From contig CAJUHJ010000011.1 of assembly GCA_910586355.1 (NCBI GenBank), positions 45,674 through 109,673 of the forward strand: DNA of 64,000 bases. The letters are read 5' to 3'. This document shows, in pieces, positions 50,001 to 58,500 of this stretch (positions are counted from its first letter, which is position 1; each line of letters opens with the position of its first letter). The position numbers and the translations under genes are program-made. Under the pieces are notes generated by a model. It did no database searches. It was not told the DNA's origin and worked only from the letters and a program-made list of their open reading frames with translations. Source of the DNA: an uncultured Lachnospiraceae bacterium (GTDB lineage Bacteria; Bacillota; Clostridia; Lachnospirales; Lachnospiraceae).

Positions 50001-52376
50001 ATCTACTTCACCATAAATCTCTGTACCCGGAGCTGTTCCAATCTGAGAGGACACTTGGCTAAACGCCGCATAATCTCTGTTCTCACCCTTCATATAATCT
50101 TCTGCTTCGCCCCAAAGCCTTGCAGCATATGCTGAAAGCGGTTTAAAAAACCGATCAAAAGAATCATACTGTGAGATTCCGTTTGCGCGGGTATCCACGC
50201 TGTCATGCCAAATCGCATAACATGCTCCCAACATCTGGTCATCTGCTGCGCTTGCAGTCAGGTTTCCAATGACGTTCGGCTGCCATGTACTATAAATACT
50301 TCCAGCATTAATATAATCATTATAATATCCGGCTGCCGGAACAATATAGTTTGGACCTTCTAATGTATTAATCAAATCAAAGCCCATATTATACATATCC
50401 TGCGGATTTGCATATCCAGTATTCCAAATATTAAGCTGTACTCCTTCAGAACGTACCGGAGTTGTACCTGATTTATTGGAAAGGCTTCCCCACATACGGA
50501 CAGTTCTGCCAGTTCCCTGCACAAACTCTATCATTTCATCTGAAAACTGCCGGAACAGTTCCTTTCCTTCCTGTCCATCTGTTCCATGATATTCATCCGT
50601 ACCAATATGTATCGTCACATCTTCATCAAATACCGGATCGCTTCCGACAAAATAATCATTCCAAATATCTTTCGCCCATTCTCTCGCTTCCGGATTTGCA
50701 ATATCAATTTCTTCAATCAAATAAGCATGCTGGCCTCCGGGTTTTTTGGTCATATACTGCTGAAACGCCCTTGTAAACGGCAGTGCATGCGCCGGCATAT
50801 CAAATTCCGGCACAATATCAACGCCTATAATACGACTGTCCTGAATAAATGTACGGAAATCATCTTTCGTATAATAAACATCTTCTGATGTTGCGGTCTG
50901 GTTATTCTGCTCTGGATTCTGCACACCCGACTCCAAACGGAAACCGGCATATGACTGTTCCACCGCCTGTTCCAATGTAGGATAATCCTCATGGAAAATC
51001 AGATTGTCACTCAAGTGCACCTGAAAACTGTTCATTTTATACCATGCCATATTTTTTGCAAAATCATATAAAGCATCTAATGTAATGGGTTTTCTTCCAA
51101 CGTCAAGGCTGAATGCACGCACTTCATACTTCGGATAATCCCTGATCATACCATTTGGTATACTTCCATTTGTATTTTTTATAATCTGCAAGATTGTCCT
51201 GGTCGCCCAATATGCTCCAGTTGCCTGTTCTGCCTCCACAAAAGCTGCATTGTCAAGATTTATTGTGTACCCCTCTTTATCAAGCCCTTTCTTTTCTGAT
51301 GTAAGATCCAGATAAAAATCTCCAGTCATAACATCATCTTTTGTCCCTGAAACAACTTGAATATCCATTCCCGTTATATCTTTATAATCTTCTGCAAATT
51401 TATCTGCCACATCATTTAATTCGCTGCTTCCTACTACAATCTTACTCAAAGAATCCACGATGAAAGTTCCTGACGTGCCATGCCATTCTTGAAGTTCTGG
51501 TATTACGGCAGGTTTTGCATTTGCATCTTCACCGTCCGTAAACTGTCCCGGAACTGCAATTGTATATTCTTCTGTTCTTGCCGTAGAACCCTCTTCTTCA
51601 TCTTCACTTACCGGACAGGTAACCTCATAAAAGCCTTTTACCGTCCTTGCTTCTAAAGGCTGATATATTGTACCATCTTCTCCTATAATCTGCTCATAAT
51701 CAGCACAAAAACGTACTGTAACTCCTGACGGCACATCAGGCATTGCAATTTCAGTATCCCCTGCCGCTATCGTAGGAGCAGTAATATTCTCTATGATTTT
51801 TTGGGCTTCACTTCTGCCATCCGGTATTTCATCTTCATATGCTTCCAGCTCAAAAATAGAAACATTTGCCCAATCTGCATCCAGTATGCCATCTGGGTCT
51901 CTTCCCAGAATATTTGACATTGTAAACTTGACATATTTTGCAGTCACTGCCTGTTGCATTGTAATTTCTTCTGTTAAAGAACTGGAATTAGAATCCCTTG
52001 ACCATACCTCTGTCCAAGAACCATCCGTTCCCGTATCTGACGTTTCAATCACAAGATTTTGAACTGTTCTTCGCTGCCATGTAATGGAAAAACTTTTCAA
52101 CGGCTTTGCTTCCTGCCATGCAAGCTGAAACCAGCATGTTCCAATATCCCGGTTTGTTCCCCATCTGGAAGTACCTGTCGTCTTATCGCCATCAATTGCC
52201 TTATCTGGCGTAAATGATGTTCCCGTTTCTGTATTCGATGCAGTTGCTGTTGCGCTTCGTGCAAGATTCTCTGCTTTTGCTGCTTTCACATCCACTGCTG
52301 GAAACTGCACTGCCCCAAACGTAAGACAAGCTGCAAGAATCCATGCCCCCATTTGCCTCAATTTCCTACTTAACAT
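47097..52376 (-). CDS. secreted multidomain GH20 hexosaminidase / lacto-N-biosidase-like enzyme, 1759 aa
   Basis: Signal peptide (about 1-32). F5/8C CBM32 domain (about 38-182). Linker, GH20b-type domain (about 288-410) and GH20 catalytic barrel (about 415-790), with the catalytic Asp594-Glu595 in IHIGTDEYHGTD; lacto-N-biosidase-like members are reported with this GTDE form rather than GGDE. LamG-like lectin domain (about 810-1000, YSFNYTLPKNEWVTLQFCSG, VDLYVNGELVDN). Second CBM32 (about 1040-1185). Five FIVAR repeats (about 1190-1530). Listeria-Bacteroides repeat (VKFVSNGGTAIASKQIEKGK, GYTFAGWYTN). LRR_5-like repeats and a Lys-rich tail. No LPxTG is present. It probably releases GlcNAc or lacto-N-biose from mucin or milk-type chains. 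It has its own promoter next to the GH29 gene. Substrate is inferred from family. Confidence 0.9.
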   Translation of the reverse strand: MLSRKLRQMGAWILAACLTFGAVQFPAVDVKAAKAENLARSATATASNTETGTSFTPDKAIDGDKTTGTSRWGTNRDIGTCWFQLAWQEAKPLKSFSITWQRRTVQNLVIETSDTGTDGSWTEVWSRDSNSSSLTEEITMQQAVTAKYVKFTMSNILGRDPDGILDADWANVSIFELEAYEDEIPDGRSEAQKIIENITAPTIAAGDTEIAMPDVPSGVTVRFCADYEQIIGEDGTIYQPLEARTVKGFYEVTCPVSEDEEEGSTARTEEYTIAVPGQFTDGEDANAKPAVIPELQEWHGTSGTFIVDSLSKIVVGSSELNDVADKFAEDYKDITGMDIQVVSGTKDDVMTGDFYLDLTSEKKGLDKEGYTINLDNAAFVEAEQATGAYWATRTILQIIKNTNGSIPNGMIRDYPKYEVRAFSLDVGRKPITLDALYDFAKNMAWYKMNSFQVHLSDNLIFHEDYPTLEQAVEQSYAGFRLESGVQNPEQNNQTATSEDVYYTKDDFRTFIQDSRIIGVDIVPEFDMPAHALPFTRAFQQYMTKKPGGQHAYLIEEIDIANPEAREWAKDIWNDYFVGSDPVFDEDVTIHIGTDEYHGTDGQEGKELFRQFSDEMIEFVQGTGRTVRMWGSLSNKSGTTPVRSEGVQLNIWNTGYANPQDMYNMGFDLINTLEGPNYIVPAAGYYNDYINAGSIYSTWQPNVIGNLTASAADDQMLGACYAIWHDSVDTRANGISQYDSFDRFFKPLSAYAARLWGEAEDYMKGENRDYAAFSQVSSQIGTAPGTEIYGEVDYLTSTIASYEFDDTLEKDSSVNGNDLTGIKKNVEQVTTEDGKGLKLKGGESYAETPLNLVGSNAVLTMKVKMDADADGEQILCESKDEFGAYGAYTFKAVQKNTGKVGFSREGYDYSFNYTLPKNEWVTLQFCSGKDTVDLYVNGELVDNKHYGDDGELATTTKGNGTTIISKNNNPDIYFANHETTELSEKLAQTGITKVATMMVPIGRIGSKENSFKGELEFVAVTGTKELSMKSLKVPHSEMTAEACSEADPASKAIDDDESTFWHSNYNTDKEIKDGHHWFKVTLENPTVINKLTYLPRQNSTNGRIYEYSIEIEKADGTKTTVADHQTWANDTSLKSAEFDPIEAKIVKISIHDAGGDNNGIHGTIAELNLFKPLSFDADDLQEKLNEYKNEYIKEDYTELSWSILEAAFERAEAVLNYPDSTEEDYFYAYEQIQDAIEKLVPAVNVSTRDRLVKAVLNAEKQLENVEDYTAESLAELEAAVEAAQQVLDNENASEADLEKALEDLRKVVLVSKKDEKKKEIEEAVKLAEQQLADPDSYDAAYLEALEEALNEVRLLLKDKDATLEQLTDALEKLNSKMEISEEDEKRTEITKAVDEFESLLENAEDYTEESVKELQEAIKKAKEVLNNENATLAELTKAMEELEKVKLVKKEDAENEELEAKKKELRDAVTKANNDLKNANKYTAASVAKLKSAVSSAEKILNSDDATLEQIQAALKAIKDAKLVSVSVPPAVTKYTVKFVSNGGTAIASKQIEKGKKVAKPATPKRTGYTFAGWYTNSALTMPYDFNKAVTTNITLYAKWKSTTTVPAVPALGKTHVFNDVLYKVTLSNAANGTVTALKLNNKKAKTITIPPTVEIDGYNFKVTAINAKAFRKAGKLTGIVIGENVTNIGSKAFLNCKKLKNIKFMGSKAPKIGSKAFKGTASKNCKVVISKKMKKKDFNKLKNNLKKQGISKKASIKRK

Positions 52377-52421
52377 AAATCTTATATCCTCCCTTCATTG
52401 AAAAACACTAACTACAAACAA

Positions 52422-52450
52422 ATTATATACTATACTTCTATATTTTTCAA
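52422..52450 (-). promoter_or_regulatory. promoter of the GH20 gene
   Basis: TTGAAA (52445-52450) and TATAAT (52422-52427) with a 17-nt spacer in a very AT-rich stretch; GGGAGG follows upstream of the ATG at 52376. Confidence 0.7.
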
Positions 52451-52490
52451 TAAAATCTATAATTTTTTGTTTATTTTAACAATTATTTTG

Positions 52491-52520
52491 AAAAACAGAC
52501 CTGGCAAAATGCCAGGCCTG
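52491..52520 (-). terminator. intrinsic terminator of the GH29 gene
   Basis: CAGGCCTGGCA (52510-52520) pairs with TGCCAGGTCTG (52496-52506) in an 11-bp stem with a 3-nt loop and one G-U pair, followed by TTTTT. It separates the GH29 and GH20 transcripts. Confidence 0.9.
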
Positions 52521-52542
52521 CAAATCAGCGCCTAATCTTCTA

Positions 52543-55500
52543 CTACTTTTTTACTTTTATCTTTTTTATCTTATTCGATGGACTATATAACTTTTTATTT
52601 TTTGTGATTACCTTATAATAATAAGTCTTGCCCTTCTTAACCTTTTTATCTACATAACTCGTTTTCTTTCCTTTGATTGTAGCAATCTTTTTATATTTTC
52701 CATCTTTCTTTGTCGAACGGCAAATCACATAATTCTTTGCTCCTTTTACTTTTTTAAAGCTAATCTTTACCTTACCGCCAATTACTTTTGCTTTCAAACC
52801 TTTCACTGATTTGGGAAGTTTCAGGCTGACGCCTGCACTTGCTGCGCTCTTGGTATAAGACGCATTTGATGGAAGCGCTATAACTGTATACGTCAGCTGT
52901 TTTCCTCCTGCCGCAGAAACATCAATATATGTATTTGACGTTATTGTTGCAATTTTTTCTGCCGCGCCAGTTCCGGTTTTACGGTAAATTTCATAAGAAG
53001 ACGCATTTGCTGCTTTCTGGAATGTAATCTGTACTCCTGTCATTGTACTTTTCACAGATACTTGTGCCGGAGCTTTTAACGCTGTTTTTTTATCTGTCAA
53101 AGTGATACTTACACCCGCGCTTGCCGCACTCTTTTTATAAGTTTTGGTATCTGACGGAAGTGCAATTACTGTATAAATTAAACGCTGTCCTTTTGGAGCT
53201 GTTTTATCCAGATAAGAAAGACTTTTTACAGTAGCAATTTTCTTGGCTGCGCCAGTCCCCGCTTTACGGTAAATTTCATAAGAGGACGCATTTGCTACTT
53301 TCTGGAATGTAATCTGTACTCCCGTACTTACTGCCGATACTTTCAACCCTTTTGGAGCGGCTAAAGGTACAGCAACCGGCGGTTTGGCCGTGTCTTCTGT
53401 TAAACCTTTTTTCGCAGCTTCTAAATCTGCCAAAAGACGTTTCACTTCATCCTCGGTTGCAGATTCCGGCCGGTTCTTTGCCTTATTGTATGCTGTAACA
53501 AAATTATTCCAGCTTTCTAACGAATATTTTCCTTGTCCCGCTTCAAAAATATCTTTTACACTGTCTATCAAATTATCTAATTCTTTTATTGCCTGCTGAT
53601 AAGAATCTTTTAATTCCAGCTCTTTCTGCGCTTTTTCAAGAGCATCCTGCAACTGTTTCAGCTCTAATACAGACGCGTCCTCTTTTCTTGCTATTGCATT
53701 ATCGTATGCTTTCTTAAATTCTGCCCAGCTTTCTGCTGTATATTTATCCTCATCTTTTTCAATTATCTGACTCATGTTTGATACAATCTCATCTAATTCA
53801 GACAATGCCAATTCCTGTACTGCAACAGTAACGGTACATGTTGCTGTTTTTCCGCCGTCTTCTGTTGTAACAGTAATCACTGCTTCTCCATTCTTTTTCC
53901 CTATTACAACACCGTCCTCATTTACCGAGGCAACTTCAGGCTTGGAACTTTCAAATTCCACATTTTTATTTGTCGCATTCTCCGGCAAAACAGTTGCTGT
54001 CAGTTCGTATTCTTCCATGTCTGTAATTGTTAATTCCTCTGGAGATAATATAACGCTTTTAACAGAAACAGCAGGCCCTGGAGGAGTTGGATCTCCCGTC
54101 CTCAACAGGCTCTTCGCTTCCTTTAACTCTATCATCTTCTTTATAATTGCAGACATATCCTTCTCTTCTGCTTTCACAAGATGATCCAATGCTGTCGTAA
54201 GATTTCTTACAGCATTTTTCTCTTCCTCACTATTGGAATATAAACTATAATCAATCGCTTTACATTCTACCAAAAAATCACTGACTTCCTGTAATCTTTC
54301 CGGATCATCCATATCATGGATAATGACCCTAAGCGTCGGATAGAATCCCAAAACAGCGCCGCCGTCCGGGTTTATGATATCAATCGTAAAATCTATATCC
54401 CCTTTTACCCGGTCGTCCCGTTTCGTCGTAACCTGAATTGTCTTTTCTGTCTCACCGTCTGCAAATTCCAGCGTGCCGCCGATATTCGCATCATAGTCCA
54501 TCTGAACTGCAGAACCCGGGTTATTCTCATATGCAACGCTTGCCGCGCCGCTGCTTCCCCCGACACGCTTCACCTTCACTTCTGTAACGGAATCCTCTTC
54601 CATCTCAAGGGTATTTGTCTCAAACTGGAACATCCCTTTCCCGCCGTTGTTCAATACAACCGCAGCGTCCAGCCCTATCGTGCCCGTATTGACAATCCTT
54701 AACGTATGCTCCCCATGGGCTAAATCCCCGGATTCGTAAATCATCTGCGCGGTTGCCCTTGCCGAAGCGCGTGTGTCTATGGAATCAACTTTTGTGCCGT
54801 CCACATAAATATCCGCAGAGCCGTGATCTGAAGCTTTTGTACCGTACAGCCAGACTTTGCTTCCCGTAAATTTCACGGTCGCTTCTTTCCCAGACCCTGC
54901 ATACATGCTGTGTCCTTCCAGAAACCGGTCCCCGGATTCTGCCGTCCATCCGGTATAGGTAAACCCCTTCCCATCGCTGTCGTCCGTATCGGACACGCTG
55001 ATTACTTCCAGGTCTTCCGGAACGGAGGAGCCCAGCGCAAATCCTTCGGACGCCTTGTAAATCCCGACTCCGCTGATTAGCGGCACCTCATAGGAGCCCG
55101 TTATCTGGATCCGCACCTTGTCGGCCTTCACCGGCTTTTTCCGGCAGATTCTCTTTGCTCCGATTGTCGTGCCCTGGTCAAACAGCTGCCAGTCCTCCCC
55201 GCCGTTTTTGTATTCCACCGTAAAGCCGCTGATCCGCTGCCCCAGCTGGATGGCCTCCTCAATCGTTACAAGGTCAAACGTCTTGGTTCCTCCCAAATCC
55301 AACGTCAGGCTCCCGGTCGTTTCACCGTCGTCCAACGTCCAGTAGGTCTCGCCGTCTCCGTCAAGCACGTTTTCAGGAGCAAACGCCTCTGCGCCGTCTC
55401 CTCTCACCCCGCTTGCCGTCACTTGCGCGCCTGCCGCCAGGTTGTTCCTGAAACTGTCCCGCACGTTATCGCCGAATTCCTTCACGCGGTCAAGGATGGC

Positions 55501-58500
55501 CTGGTCAACCTTCCCTTCCGTATTTGGCGGCACGTTTAAAAGCAGCGTTGCATTGTGCCCTACGGAATTAAAGTACATGTTGGCAAGATCTGTCACGCTT
55601 TTGGGTGTTTTCTTGTTGTTGCCCCAGAACCAGCCGCTGGTAATGCGCGCGTCCGCTTCCGGAACCGTCCACTGGTTGCCGTCATAAAATCCCTTTGTAT
55701 ATCCTCCCGACGAGTTGCTGTCTATCGTATTCGCTCCCTTGTCCGTCCTGGATTTTGACCAGGTCTCTTCCGCTGCAAGGCCGTTCTCGTTCCCAATCCA
55801 GCGTACCGTCGTATAAGCCTGGGCCCCAAACAGCAGGCAGTCGTCGTCATATCCCGCCGCTTTTCCCTGGAGGCTCTGGATAGTCGTAAACCACCTCTGG
55901 AAATCATAATTCTGCACTGTGGCGCCGCCGCCTTTTGCGCCGTCCATCCAGACTTCCACAAACCGGCCGTCCCTTCCGTACTTGTCGTTTCCAAGTATCT
56001 CCCGCAGCTGGTTGTCGTAATACTCGTTGTAATCCTTTTCATCCAGCTCTTCCACCTGCTCCCATGTCATCCCGTTTAAGGGCTCGCTGTTTGACCCGCA
56101 GAGCGGGTTGCCGTCCGCGTCATAGTACCCGTAGCTGTCGTCATGGATATCCCAGGGCGACAGGTACAGCCCCATATCCATGTCATATTTTGTGCAGGCT
56201 GCGGATATATCCGCCAGCACGTCCCCGCTGCCGTTCTGGTATCCCGCCTCGGCGCACGTATAATCCGTATATTCGCTGTCCCAGATACAGAACCCGTCGT
56301 GGTGCTTTGCCGTAACGATTAATTTCTGGAATCCCGCTTCTTTTAGGGTTCTTACCATCGTTTCCGCCTCAAAATCCCTGTCCAGGCGGAAAATGTCGCT
56401 CGGCGCACGGTCGCCGTAATTTTCACCCCATTCGATCTCATTGTATGTATTCGGCCCGAAATGGCAGAATGCAGCCAGCTCTTCCTTCTGGTAACGGTAC
56501 TGATTCGGACTCGGCAGCGCTCCCCATGCTTCAGGAGCCTGCGCTTCCCCACCCACAGTGACGGTACATTCTGCGGAATGCCCTCCTGCCGACGCCGTGA
56601 TTATCGCTTCCCCTTCTGCCACGCCCGTCACAACGCCTTCGTCTGTCACTGCTGCAACCGCTTCGTCAGAGCTTGTGAAATCCACCGTCTTATCCTCGGC
56701 GTTTGCCGGCAGCACCGTAGCCAGCAGCGTATAGGATCTTCCCACTGCCAGGCTTAACTTCGAACGGTTCAAGGTCACTTCACTGACTGGTACCGGAGGA
56801 ACCAGTTCAAACTCAAATTTATCAATTACAGGACCGCCTTTGCTGGAAGCCGTAAATTCAAGCAGGCCAGCTCCTTTTTTTGCAACATCCATATTTAATT
56901 CAGCTGTATGGTATGTATTTGCGTCAGCATTTGCACCGCCATACACATCCAGACTTCCTTCAGAAATGTTCGTACCGCTCCATTCTAACGCATTCGGATT
57001 ATTCTGGCCCCTTCCGCTGCGATAAGTAACCGTAACTTTATATAAACCTGCCTTCTCCGCAGTAAAAGGTAAATAAATCCGGTTTCCGTTCTCGAACCAA
57101 TTAACCTCTTTCCCACCGCTTGCCTCTGCTCTTTCTGTAATACGTACATATTTTGTAGCATCTGCCGCATTGGAAGCATCCAAGATAAACATCTCTGCTT
57201 CTACCATTTTAGATTTTGTGCCTGTCGGCAAAACAAAAGGCAGTTCCTCACTATACGCATCGGCAAACTGTAATTTTGCCCTGGCCGCTTTAAGTTCATT
57301 TGCCTTAACAACAATTGCCGGAACATCTAATGTTTCTGCATCCAAAAGAACAGCCAATTCTGCCGCAAATGCCTTTACTGCATTTTTATCTGCTTCACTA
57401 CTTGTACAAAGGTCATAATCCAATTCCTCACATTCTTCTAAAAGAGTTCTTGCTTCTTCTGTTCTTTGGGGATCATCCATATCATGGATAATGACCCTAA
57501 GCGTCGGATAGAATCCCAAAACAGCGCCGCCGTCCGGGTTTATGATATCAATCGTAAAATCTATATCCCCTTTTACCCGGTCGTCCCGTTTCGTCGTAAC
57601 CTGAATTGTCTTTTCTGTCTCACCGTCTGCAAATTCCAGCGTGCCGCCGATATTCGCATCATAGTCCATCTGAACTGCAGAACCCGGGTTATTCTCATAT
57701 GCAACGCTTGCCGCGCCGCTGCTTCCCCCGACACGCTTCACCTTCACTTCTGTAACGGAATCCTCTTCCATCTCAAGGGTATTTGTCTCAAACTGGAACA
57801 TCCCTTTCCCGCCGTTGTTCAATACAACCGCAGCGTCCAGCCCTATCGTGCCCGTATTGACAATCCTTAACGTATGCTCCCCATGGGCTAAATCCCCGGA
57901 TTCGTAAATCATCTGCGCGGTTGCCCTTGCCGAAGCGCGTGTGTCTATGGAATCAACTTTTGTGCCGTCCACATAAATATCCGCAGAGCCGTGATCTGAA
58001 GCTTTTGTACCGTACAGCCAGACTTTGCTTCCCGTAAATTTCACGGTCGCTTCTTTCCCAGACCCTGCATACATGCTGTGTCCTTCCAGAAACCGGTCCC
58101 CGGATTCTGCCGTCCATCCGGTATAGGTAAACCCCTTCCCATCGCTGTCGTCCGTATCGGACACGCTGATTACTTCCAGGTCTTCCGGAACGGAGGAGCC
58201 CAGCGCAAATCCTTCGGACGCCTTGTAAATCCCGACTCCGCTGATTAGCGGCACCTCATAGGAGCCCGTTATCTGGATCCGCACCTTGTCGGCCTTCACC
58301 GGCTTTTTCCGGCAGATTCTCTTTGCTCCGATTGTCGTGCCCTGGTCAAACAGCTGCCAGTCCTCCCCGCCGTTTTTGTATTCCACCGTAAAGCCGCTGA
58401 TCCGCTGCCCCAGCTGGATGGCCTCCTCAATCGTTACAAGGTCAAACGTCTTGGTTCCTCCCAAATCCAACGTCAGGCTCCCGGTCGTTTCACCGTCGTC